Below, one piece after another: positions 1 through 6,228 of a stretch of DNA of 11,014 nt. The stretch covers positions 1 to 11,014 of the forward strand of contig CAZYWA010000239.1 of the NCBI GenBank assembly GCA_964650975.1, in the 5' to 3' direction. The stretch is from CAZYWA01 sp964650975 [NCBI: uncultured bacterium]. Its GTDB lineage: Bacteria; JADJOY01. Under the pieces are notes generated by a model. It saw only the letters and a list, made by a program, of their open reading frames with translations, did no database searches and was not told the DNA's origin. Both the position numbers and the translations under genes were made by a program. How positions within the stretch are numbered: the stretch's first letter is position 1; every line of letters begins with the position of its first letter.

Positions 1-1662
1 CTCGACGCCGAGCTCCGCACCACCGAGACCACCTGGCGAGGCGAGCGCGCGCTGCTCGCCTCCATCCACGACCTCGCCGACCGGAAACGCATGGCGGCGC
101 TCGCGGTCTCGAAGCAGGCCGCGGAGCGAGCTCAGCGCGAGGCCGAGGTGCGGCTCGAGCTCATCCTCGAGCAGCTCGCGGTGGCGGTCTGGACCACCGC
201 GCCCGACCTTCGAATCACGTCGCACGCGGGCTCGACCTTCGACGCCGGCCCGGAGGCCTCCGAGCCTCGCGAGCTGCGCCATCTGTTCGGCGCGCGCGTG
301 GAGGCCGTCGAGTCTGCGCACTTGGCGGCGCTTGCGAACGGCGAGGCACGCTTCGAGTTCGAGCACGGCGGGCGCGCGTTTCACGGCCAGGTCCGTCGCC
401 ACGCGGCCGCCGGCGACGGGGCCGAGCGCCCGGGTTTGCTCGGCATCGCGGTCGACGCCACCGAGCGGCGGCGCCTCGAGCTGCAGCTCAGGCAGGCGCA
501 GAAGATGGAGGCGATCGGCCGGCTCGCCGGCGGGATCGCGCACGACTTCAACAACCTGCTGACCGCCATCTGCGCCTTCGCCGAGTTCATCCGCGACGCG
601 CTCACCCCGGCCGATCCTCCCTACCGCGACGCCGGGGAGATCCTGCGCGCCGCGGAACGCGCCGAGGGCCTCACCCGCCAGCTCTTGGCGTTCTCCAAGA
701 ACCAGCCGATCGATCCGATCACCATCAACCTGAACGCGCTGGTCCATACCGCCGACCGGATGCTGCGACGGCTCTTGGGCTCCGACATCCTGGTCGAGAC
801 CAAGCTCGCCTCGGACCTCTGGAACGTGCACCTCGACCCGGGAGTCTTCGAGCAGGTGCTGATCAACCTGTGCGTGAACGCGCGCGACGCCATGCCCGAC
901 GGCGGCAACCTGACCGTCGAGACCGCCAACGTGGTCCTCGACCTCGACTACAGCCGCGCTCACGGCATCGAGCTCGAGCCCGGCGAATACGTGGCGGTGT
1001 CGGTGAGCGACGACGGCTGCGGCATGAGCGAGGAAGTGAAGAACCAGATCTTCGAGCCGTTCTTCACCACCAAGGAAAAAGGCAAGGGCACCGGCCTCGG
1101 GCTGCCCACCTGCTACGGCATCGTCAAGCAGCTCCACGGTTTCATCTGGGTCTACACCGAGGAAGGCCAGGGCTCGACCTTCAAGGTGTACCTGCCGCGC
1201 GATCTCGCGACCGCGGTGTCCATCGAAGCGCGCTCGTCCGTGACCGAATCCCGCGGCGGGACCGAGACCATCCTGGTGGTCGAGGACGACGATCAGGTGC
1301 GCCGGCTGGTGATCCGCTCGCTCGAGCAGCAGGGCTACCGCATCATCGACGCCGCGAACGGCGGCGAGGCGCTGCTCATCTGCGAGCAGCACACCGGCAC
1401 CATCGACCTCCTGGTCACCGACGTGGTGATGCCCAAGATGAGCGGCCGCCAGCTCGCCGACCGGCTGGCCCCGCTCCTCCCCGACACCAAGGTGCTCTTC
1501 ACCTCGGGCTACACCGAGAACGCGATCGTGCACCGCGGCATCCTGGATGCGGGCGTGGCGCTGCTGCAGAAGCCCTTCACTCCCGAGACCATCGCCCGCA
1601 AGGTGCGCGCGGTGCTCGACGCGGACGGCTACCGGCTGGGCGGAATCCGCTCGCGCTCCTGA
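1..1662 (+). CDS. Hybrid sensor histidine kinase/response regulator (PAS-HisKA-HATPase-REC), 5' partial
   Basis: Reading is open from base 1, and the first ~30 codons look like the end of a PAS domain (a W-R-G-E...D-L-A-D-R-K-R tail), so the true start lies upstream and the ATG at 91 is probably internal. Counting from base 1: a second, weak PAS-like region (~50-155); HisKA with the phospho-acceptor His181 in GGIAHDFNN; HATPase_c with the N box at Asn293 (NARDAMP), a DDGCGM G1 box near 338 and GKGTGLGL at 361-368; then a receiver with acidic residues 429-431, phospho-acceptor Asp474 ([10 protein letters not shown]), Thr501 and Lys524 (QKPF). No membrane segment is visible in this part. It should autophosphorylate on His and pass phosphate to its own receiver, and possibly on to another protein through a phosphotransfer step. 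The receiver lacks an output domain. The downstream GGDEF regulator is a possible partner (inference). Confidence 0.95.
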   Translation, partial: LDAELRTTETTWRGERALLASIHDLADRKRMAALAVSKQAAERAQREAEVRLELILEQLAVAVWTTAPDLRITSHAGSTFDAGPEASEPRELRHLFGARVEAVESAHLAALANGEARFEFEHGGRAFHGQVRRHAAAGDGAERPGLLGIAVDATERRRLELQLRQAQKMEAIGRLAGGIAHDFNNLLTAICAFAEFIRDALTPADPPYRDAGEILRAAERAEGLTRQLLAFSKNQPIDPITINLNALVHTADRMLRRLLGSDILVETKLASDLWNVHLDPGVFEQVLINLCVNARDAMPDGGNLTVETANVVLDLDYSRAHGIELEPGEYVAVSVSDDGCGMSEEVKNQIFEPFFTTKEKGKGTGLGLPTCYGIVKQLHGFIWVYTEEGQGSTFKVYLPRDLATAVSIEARSSVTESRGGTETILVVEDDDQVRRLVIRSLEQQGYRIIDAANGGEALLICEQHTGTIDLLVTDVVMPKMSGRQLADRLAPLLPDTKVLFTSGYTENAIVHRGILDAGVALLQKPFTPETIARKVRAVLDADGYRLGGIRSRS

Positions 1663-1907
1663 GGCCACGGCGGATCGCGCCGCCCGCTGACCCGAGCGTG
1701 CCCGCCCCCGGCCAAAGTTGCCGGGCGAAGGGCCGCGCCTCCTCGTCCTTCGTTTCCCAGGCGCCTCCCGCGGCCCCTGTGGCGTGGTGAAGCGCGTATT
1801 CGGCGCGGCATGGTCCGTGCTTCCGCACGGTGGCGCGGCGGGCGACGAGCAGCCACCGAACGCTCGGACGGCGCGCGCCCGCTCCCACGATCGCCGAGGA
1901 GTCCCAC
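1663..1907. other. Intergenic region, no gene recognised
   Basis: This gap of about 245 bases holds only small stem-forming sequences. One is a 6-bp stem with a TTCC loop at 1815-1830 (CCGTGC/GCACGG). Another is a weak GGCGG/CCGCC pair just after the kinase stop. Neither is followed by a T-run, so no intrinsic terminator can be called. Long open frames cross the gap but look like GC-rich shadows. Confidence 0.5.
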
Positions 1908-2261
1908 GTGAGCAGACCTCCCGCGGACCTCGCGGCGAACAGCACCGTGGACGAGCGAGCCGCCGAGCTCTTCGCTCAGGCGCGCCTGGCGAACGCCCGC
2001 TACACCGACGGATTGTTCGCGGCGTTGCTCGCGGCCGAGTGGCTGATCGGCGTGGCGCTGGCGTCGTGGGGATCTCCGAGGAGCTGGGTCGGCGTCACGA
2101 GCAGCATCCATCACCGGTCGGCAAGAAGTGCCGACCACGGCCAGCACGAGCTGAGACACGAGCGGATTCGCAGCTTCTCGGTCGCTTCTCGGCACCGGAA
2201 TCACTTCGCAATCTGGCGGAGAAACTGCGGCGCAATCCTTGCTTCGAAGCGCGACCGCTAG
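1908..2261 (+). pseudogene. Truncated N-terminus of a membrane sensor kinase (remnant)
   Basis: A GTG start at 1908 is preceded by a good ribosome site (GAGGAG, 1896-1901, spacing 6). The frame runs 117 codons. Its first ~70 residues resemble the N-terminus of a membrane sensor module found before PAS/kinase domains in planctomycete and deltaproteobacterial hybrid kinases. There is a short acidic/helical lead, one hydrophobic segment (~31-51, DGLFAALLAAEWLIGVALAS), then a SPRSWVG motif and IHH. In that family, as I remember it, IHH is followed by further membrane helices. Here the similarity stops near base 2115 and the rest is an arginine- and serine-rich tail with no recognisable character. 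I read it as a gene cut off after its first membrane helix, lying between two intact signalling genes. It could still be expressed as a short membrane peptide. The family link is from memory of the motif and has not been checked by search. Confidence 0.55.
2116..2136. repeat. Perfect 7-bp inverted repeat at the break in the sensor fragment
   Basis: GGTCGGC (2116-2122) and GCCGACC (2130-2136) are perfect reverse complements around a 7-base loop. They sit within a base or two of where the kinase-like similarity ends. There is no T-run on either side, so an intrinsic terminator is unlikely. It may be a deletion scar or chance. Confidence 0.45.
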
Positions 2262-2268
2262 CGCGACC
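2248..2268. repeat. 9-bp direct repeat just upstream of the GGDEF gene
   Basis: AGCGCGACC occurs at 2248-2256 and again at 2260-2268, a 12-base period, ending 13 bases before the proposed ATG at 2282. The position would suit a regulatory site, but the repeat is short and GC-rich and may be chance. Confidence 0.25.
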
Positions 2269-2281
2269 CGGGTGTCCCTTC

Positions 2282-3319
2282 ATGAGCTCCGACTCCGCCA
2301 CCACCCTCGAGCCCAGCCTTCCGCCTCCCTCGGACGCCGACGTCGCGAACGCCGAGGTCGCCATCGCTCCCGCGGGCGACGCCGCGAGTACGGGCGCAGT
2401 CGCGGACCGCATGGTGCTGGTCGCGGACGACGATCCCATCGCGCGCTCGGTGCTTTCCCACTACCTGGCCCGCTGGGGTTTCAAACCGCGAGTCGCGGTG
2501 GATGGCACCGAGGCGCGCTCGATCCTGGAAGGGCGCGACGCTCCGCATCTGGTGCTCCTCGACTGGGAGATGCCGGGAAGCACCGGCGCCGAGGTGTGTC
2601 GATGGCTTCGCGACCAGCCGGACCAGTGCTATCGATACATCATCTTGCTGACCAACAAGAACCTCCGGAAGGAGCGGCTGGAGGGCCTCGACGCGGGCGC
2701 GGACGACTACGTCACGAAGCCCATCGATCCGGCCGAGCTGCAATGCCGGATCCGGGCGGGATGGCGCGTCGTCACGCTGGAGGACACGCTGCGCCGCCAG
2801 GTCACCCGGGACGCGCTCACCGGCATCCGGAACCGAGGTGCGATCGTCGACTGCCTGGGGCGCGAGCTGGTGCGCGCGAGCCGCGAAGGCCGGCCGCTCT
2901 CGGTCATGCTTCTCGACATCGATCACTTCAAGCAGATCAACGACACGCACGGCCACACCGCCGGCGATTCGGTGTTGCAGGAGGTCGCACACCGTCTCGA
3001 GAAGCACGTTCGGCCGTACGACTTCGTCGGGCGTTACGGGGGTGAGGAGTTCTTGATCGTGCTCCCCGGACTGGACGGCGAGCATGCTGCATCGTGCGCG
3101 GAACGACTCAGGCAGTGCGTGGCGGATTCACCCGTGACGAGCCCGGCTCGTGCCATCGACGTCAAGCTCAGCATCGGCGTGGCCGTGGCGCGGCCCGACA
3201 GTGCGGTGACGAGCATGATCGACGCCGCCGATGCCGCGCTCTACGACGCGAAACGGGCCGGGCGAAACCGCATCGTGACGGCCGACGACACCCACTGGCG
3301 CCCCGCAAAGGCGGCTTAG
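2282..3319 (+). CDS. Response regulator diguanylate cyclase (REC-GGDEF, PleD/WspR-like)
   Basis: This 345-residue protein makes cyclic di-GMP from two GTP. After an Ala/Pro-rich lead of ~40 residues comes a receiver (~43-165) with the acidic cluster ADDD, phospho-acceptor Asp94 (LLDWEMPG) and Lys146 (TKPID). A GGDEF domain follows (~175-335) with DALTGIRNR, the LLDIDHFKQIND metal/GTP segment and an active GGEEF signature at 253-257. RPYD lies exactly five residues before GGEEF, so the inhibitory RxxD I-site is present and product feedback is expected. Phosphorylation of the receiver should promote dimerisation and activity, as in WspR and PleD. ATG 2282 is chosen because the frame upstream of it reads as non-coding; its ribosome site is weak. 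ATG 2411, directly before the receiver, is the alternative. The gene lies 620 bp after a hybrid kinase, a possible phosphodonor. No membrane or DNA-binding region is visible. Confidence 0.93.
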   Translation: MSSDSATTLEPSLPPPSDADVANAEVAIAPAGDAASTGAVADRMVLVADDDPIARSVLSHYLARWGFKPRVAVDGTEARSILEGRDAPHLVLLDWEMPGSTGAEVCRWLRDQPDQCYRYIILLTNKNLRKERLEGLDAGADDYVTKPIDPAELQCRIRAGWRVVTLEDTLRRQVTRDALTGIRNRGAIVDCLGRELVRASREGRPLSVMLLDIDHFKQINDTHGHTAGDSVLQEVAHRLEKHVRPYDFVGRYGGEEFLIVLPGLDGEHAASCAERLRQCVADSPVTSPARAIDVKLSIGVAVARPDSAVTSMIDAADAALYDAKRAGRNRIVTADDTHWRPAKAA

Positions 3320-3363
3320 CGGGCTCGCTTCGCGACTTTTCCGACAGCCTGCTGATGTTTCCT

Positions 3364-3385
3364 CGGGGGCCTTTCAAGCCCCCCG
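3364..3385 (+). terminator. GC-rich stem-loop between the GGDEF gene and the ars operon
   Basis: GGGGGC (3365-3370) pairs with GCCCCC (3378-3383), with CTT/AAG pairing possible inside the loop. It lies 45 bases after the GGDEF stop, where a terminator would be expected. No T-run follows, so this is at best a weak or factor-assisted terminator. Confidence 0.3.
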
Positions 3386-3485
3386 CCTGCCCTTGCCCAA
3401 GAATCATCCCGCGGTCGCGAGTTGTCGGGCATCGGCCGTATCCGCCCAAAAAGTCGGTTCGAGCTCTAGCTCATGGACGGGTACT

Positions 3486-3506
3486 TGATATTAGGATATC
3501 CATATG
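3486..3506 (+). promoter_or_regulatory. Candidate ars promoter and ArsR operator
   Basis: This short stretch is far richer in A/T than anything nearby. An extended -10-like element (TG-A-TATTAG, 3486-3494) runs into an 8-bp palindrome GGATATCC (3494-3501). Weaker outer pairing (AT at 3490-3491 with AT at 3504-3505) gives an imperfect 16-bp dyad. An operator overlapping the transcription start is usual for ArsR-family repressors. It argues that translation starts at 3512 or 3527 and not at the upstream ATG 3473, whose codons would lie inside the operator. Confidence 0.4.
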
Positions 3507-3511
3507 TCGCT

Positions 3512-3877
3512 ATGACCCAGCGAATGTCCCTCGCCGACGTCCGGCCCGTTTCTCGCCTATTCAAGGCGTTGGGGGACGAAACACGCCTACGGATCGTAGG
3601 ACTGCTTGCCCACCGAGAGCTTTGCGTTTGTCACCTCCAGGAGGCGCTCGGTGTCTCTCAGCCGACCGTCTCGCGGCACCTCGGCATCCTGCGGTCCGCC
3701 GGCGTCGTCGAGTCGCGGCGGGACGGATCCTGGATTCACTACGGACTGGCGCACCAGGACGATCCGGAATGTGAGCGCCAGCTTCGCGCTGTCGCTCGGT
3801 CGTTCGCTCGAGACCAGGCGCTGCGACGGGACATCGACCGACTGCTCAAGAGTCGTGGGCCAGGTGCGTGCCGATGA
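3512..3877 (+). CDS. arsR: ArsR-family arsenite-responsive repressor
   Basis: This 121-residue winged-helix repressor should bind its own promoter and release on As(III). The order is typical: LFKALGDETRLRIVGLL helix, metal-binding helix ELCVCHL with Cys38 and Cys40, recognition helix SQPTVSRHLGILRSAGVV, then the beta wing (SRRDGSWIHYGL). In the plasmid R773 type the motif is ELCVCDLC; here the third Cys position is Gln43. A third ligand could come from another cysteine, such as the one in DPECER or the one in the C-terminal GACR. Start: ATG 3512 keeps the A/T-rich operator outside the gene. ATG 3473 would add 13 residues atypical of the family, and ATG 3527 is also possible. No strong ribosome site precedes any of them, so a very short leader is likely. 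The stop overlaps the next start (ATGA, 3874-3877), which points to translational coupling in an operon. Confidence 0.93.
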   Translation: MTQRMSLADVRPVSRLFKALGDETRLRIVGLLAHRELCVCHLQEALGVSQPTVSRHLGILRSAGVVESRRDGSWIHYGLAHQDDPECERQLRAVARSFARDQALRRDIDRLLKSRGPGACR

Positions 3878-4557
3878 CGATCCCGATCGAGCGCCGCCTC
3901 GTGGCCGAGGCGCTCGGAACGATGTTCCTTCTGGCTGCCGTGGTTGGATCGGGGATCATGGGCGACCGCCTCGCTGGCGGGAACGTCGCGATCGCGCTGC
4001 TCGCAAACACCCTGGCGACCGGCGCGGCGTTGGTCGTTCTGATCCTCACGTTGGGTCCGATCTCCGGCGCGCACTTCAATCCCGTGGTGTCGATCGCCGA
4101 TGGGTGGGCTGGCTCACGGCCGTGGGCCGAGGTCGCCGCGTACGTCGCTGCCCAGGTAACCGGCGCCTTCGCAGGCGTCGCGCTGGCGCACATCATGTTC
4201 GGAGAGCCCCTGTTTTCTGCGTCCCACCACGTGCGCCACGGGTTCGCCCAGGCCGTGAGCGAGTTCGTGGCCACCTTCGGGCTGTTGCTGGTCATCCACG
4301 GCTGCGCTCGCCATCGACCGGCTGCGATCCCGTTCGCGGTGGGCTCGTACATCGTCGCTGCGTACTGGTTCACGGCATCGACCTCGTTCGCCAACCCAGC
4401 CGTGACGCTCGCTCGCGCCGTGACGGACACGTTCGCGGGCATCCGCCCCGAGGACGTGCCGCCGTTCATCGTGGCGCAGTTTCTCGGCGGCCTCGCTGCG
4501 ATGGTGACTGTTCGGTTCCTCTATCGTGGGCCCCTTCTCTCAGACGTCCCGTCATGA
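3874..4557 (+). CDS. aqpS: Aquaglyceroporin-family arsenite channel (AqpS-like)
   Basis: This 227-residue MIP-family channel has about six hydrophobic helices. The first half-loop is SGAHFNPVVS, with NPV at Asn69 in place of the usual NPA. The second is FANPAVTLAR, with canonical NPA at Asn174 and Arg181 in the selectivity-filter position. Start: ATG 3874 has an AGGTG ribosome site (3862-3866, spacing 7) and overlaps the arsR stop; the in-frame GTG at 3868 is less well placed. The gene sits between arsR and arsC. In Sinorhizobium meliloti AqpS replaces the efflux pump: arsenate is reduced inside and arsenite leaves through the channel down its gradient. The same role is inferred here because the operon encodes no ArsB or Acr3. 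A glycerol or water channel is the alternative, made less likely by the context. Confidence 0.92.
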   Translation: MTIPIERRLVAEALGTMFLLAAVVGSGIMGDRLAGGNVAIALLANTLATGAALVVLILTLGPISGAHFNPVVSIADGWAGSRPWAEVAAYVAAQVTGAFAGVALAHIMFGEPLFSASHHVRHGFAQAVSEFVATFGLLLVIHGCARHRPAAIPFAVGSYIVAAYWFTASTSFANPAVTLARAVTDTFAGIRPEDVPPFIVAQFLGGLAAMVTVRFLYRGPLLSDVPS

Positions 4558-5192
4558 CCGAGACGCATCGCGACGACCCCATGCTTTGGAGGATCGCGGA
4601 TGACCTGGCCCCGAAGTTCGCGGGGCTCGTCTCTCGCGAGACGATCGAGCGCTTCGTGCTTGAGTCGTTCGAGCATCTGTCGCGCTCCGCGCGGATCGGG
4701 ACGTACCTCTATGGCCTCACCCAGCGGTTCGCGACGGACCGGCTACTCGATCTCGCGCGTGCGGAAGGGAAAGCCATGTCGAACAAACCCGAGGTGCTGT
4801 TCGTGTGCGTTCACAACGCGGGCCGCTCGCAAATCGCCGCTTCCTTGCTGCACCATCACGCCAAGGACCGCGTGATCGTGCGATCGGCGGGCAGTGCCCC
4901 GGCCGAAACCATCAACCCGGCGGTCGTCGAGGCTATGAAGGAGCTCGGGCTCGACCTGTCGCAGGAGTTCCCCAAGCCACTGACTGACGAAGTCGTACGC
5001 GCGGCCGACGTGGTGATCACGATGGGCTGCGGCGATGCCTGCCCCGTGTATCCCGGGAAGCGCTACTTGAATTGGGACCTCGATGACCCCGCCGGCAAGA
5101 CACTCGCCGACGTGCGTCCGATCCGAGACGACATCGAGCGTCGGGTGCGCGGGCTGCTGAATGAACTGCTTGGGTCCACAGCACCGCACTGA
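4554..5192 (+). CDS. arsC: Arsenate reductase, LMW-phosphatase type, with N-terminal three-helix domain
   Basis: This 212-residue protein reduces arsenate to arsenite. Residues ~1-73 form a charged helical segment (DDLAPKFAGLVSRETIERF..., SARIGTYLYGLTQRFA) like the three-helix dimerisation domain known mainly from actinobacterial ArsC/phosphatase proteins. The catalytic domain follows with a C-x5-R loop, VCVHNAGRSQ (Cys85, Arg91). It then has redox cysteines Cys159 and Cys163 in GCGDACPVYPGK and the general-acid loop DDPAGK (Asp178). The two resolving cysteines lie four residues apart, closer than the Cys82/Cys89 pair of pI258 ArsC, so the reductant (thioredoxin, or a mycothiol-like thiol) cannot be settled. 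ATG 4554 overlaps the aqpS stop as ATGA. A second in-frame ATG at 4776 with a good ribosome site would yield the catalytic domain alone (138 residues). Confidence 0.94.
   Translation: MTETHRDDPMLWRIADDLAPKFAGLVSRETIERFVLESFEHLSRSARIGTYLYGLTQRFATDRLLDLARAEGKAMSNKPEVLFVCVHNAGRSQIAASLLHHHAKDRVIVRSAGSAPAETINPAVVEAMKELGLDLSQEFPKPLTDEVVRAADVVITMGCGDACPVYPGKRYLNWDLDDPAGKTLADVRPIRDDIERRVRGLLNELLGSTAPH
4763..4770 (+). promoter_or_regulatory. Internal ribosome binding site within arsC
   Basis: GGAAGGGA lies five bases upstream of the in-frame ATG 4776. That ATG falls exactly at the start of the catalytic domain (MSNKPEVLFVCVH). It is a better Shine-Dalgarno match than anything before the coupled start at 4554, so a short ArsC could be made alongside the full-length form. 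Confidence 0.4.
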
Positions 5193-5423
5193 ACACTCGC
5201 GCTGGGCGAGCCATGGTGGCGGCTCTCATCCAGGCAGTTGGAAGCGACGCTGTTCACCAGATCCCCGCGCTTCTACTCCCCCGGTGACATCGTCAAGAGC
5301 GGAGTGAGCGACGGCGATTCGAGGTAGTTGAACACGCTGTTGTCGTGAGGAAGTACAGGCGCGTAGATCATTCTTCGGGGCCGGGTGGGCGGCACCCGCG
5401 CGGATCCTCGAGATCGCCGCGCG
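5193..5423. other. Gap between convergent arsC and GST genes; no recognised gene
   Basis: A 5-bp stem (CTCGC/GCGAG, 5196-5210) directly after arsC lacks a T-run. On the - strand a 32-codon frame (5273-5371, starting MIYAPVLPHDNSV) looks somewhat protein-like but matches nothing I recognise. It may be a gene remnant or chance. Nothing else stands out. Confidence 0.4.
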
Positions 5424-6173
5424 TCACACCGTCATCGGGCCGCGGCGCGGGGCCGCGGTGCCGAAGGTCTCGGCGGTGAGCGGCGCGCCCGCGGCCGCGA
5501 GCACCGCGCGGTGCTCGGGGATCGGGGTCCGGATCAGCAGCTCCTCGAAGGGTGCGAGCTTCGCGAAGACCGCGGTGCCGAGCACCCGGTCCACGAATGC
5601 CGCGGTGCGCGGCCAGCGCGACGCGTCGACCGTGTAGCGGACGAACGCCGCGTTCCGGAAGAAGACCGCCAGGCTCACGTCGGCGATCGAGAGCGCGCCG
5701 AACAGGAAGCCCTGCTCGGGGAGCTGCGATTCCAGGTAGTCGAGGATCGGCGGGATCTCCTCGCGCTTGGTCTTCTCCACCGCGTCCTTGTCGGTGCTCT
5801 CGCCCCACACGAAGCGGCGGATGCTCACCTGGTGAAAGAGCTTCCAGATCAGCACGTCGCCCATGCGGGTGTCCGCGTACTCCTCGAGCCAGCGCGCCCG
5901 GGCGCGATCGGCGACGTCCTGCGGATAGAGCGCCGGCTCCGGGTAGCGGTCCTCGAGGTACTGGCAGATCACCGACGAATCGGAGAGCGTGACCCGATCG
6001 TCGGTGAGCACCGGGATGCGCCGGAGCGGGCTCAGCGCCGAGAACCGCTCGTCGCCGTAGAACGCGACGATCGGATCGATCCGGTAGGGAATGCCCTTCC
6101 ACTCGAGGCACACCAGCACTTTCCGCACGTAGGGTGATAGATAACTGCCGATGATGCGGACCGGTTCGCTCAT
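5424..6173 (-). CDS. Glutathione S-transferase family protein
   Basis: This 249-residue protein has the two-domain GST layout. A thioredoxin-like N-terminal domain (~5-83) has the active-site region SYLSPYVRKV (Ser10/Ser13), a cis-proline in RRIPVL (Pro54) and the glutathione-contacting DSSVICQYL (~65-73). An all-helical C-terminal domain (~95-225) carries the SIADVSLA segment with its capping Asp. A cytosolic enzyme that conjugates glutathione to electrophiles, or reduces or isomerises a substrate, is expected; the substrate cannot be read. The start at 6173 is supported by GGAGGA (6186-6181, spacing 7). The last ~25 residues (Ala/Thr/Pro-rich) extend past the fold. It is divergent from the hydrolase/acyl-CoA synthetase fusion with 55 bp between them, so a shared role in handling acyl or xenobiotic compounds is possible but unproven. 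Confidence 0.9.
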   Translation of the reverse strand: MSEPVRIIGSYLSPYVRKVLVCLEWKGIPYRIDPIVAFYGDERFSALSPLRRIPVLTDDRVTLSDSSVICQYLEDRYPEPALYPQDVADRARARWLEEYADTRMGDVLIWKLFHQVSIRRFVWGESTDKDAVEKTKREEIPPILDYLESQLPEQGFLFGALSIADVSLAVFFRNAAFVRYTVDASRWPRTAAFVDRVLGTAVFAKLAPFEELLIRTPIPEHRAVLAAAGAPLTAETFGTAAPRRGPMTV

Positions 6174-6228
6174 GGCGCTCTCCTCCGGGATCTTCCCGAG
6201 CGCGGCAGTCTAGACGCGATCCCAGCCG
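6174..6228. promoter_or_regulatory. Divergent promoter region between GST and the fusion gene
   Basis: Only 55 bases separate the two start codons, so both promoters must lie here or inside the flanking genes. The GST side has a strong Shine-Dalgarno sequence (6181-6186). The + side shows no clear ribosome site before ATG 6229, which leaves that start less certain. No convincing -10/-35 pair is visible. Confidence 0.4.

Noticed and set aside
1718-2281. Upstream extension of the GGDEF frame to an ATG at 1718
   Set aside because: The extra ~188 residues are Arg/Ser/Pro-rich and overlap the sensor fragment, which has its own ribosome site. The family-like protein begins at or after 2282.
3473-3511. 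ATG 3473 as the arsR start
   Set aside because: It would place the A/T-rich palindrome inside the gene and add residues not typical of ArsR proteins.
3606-4553. Upstream extension of the arsC frame
   Set aside because: It overlaps all of aqpS and most of arsR and has shadow-type composition. The ATGA junction at 4554 gives a natural start.
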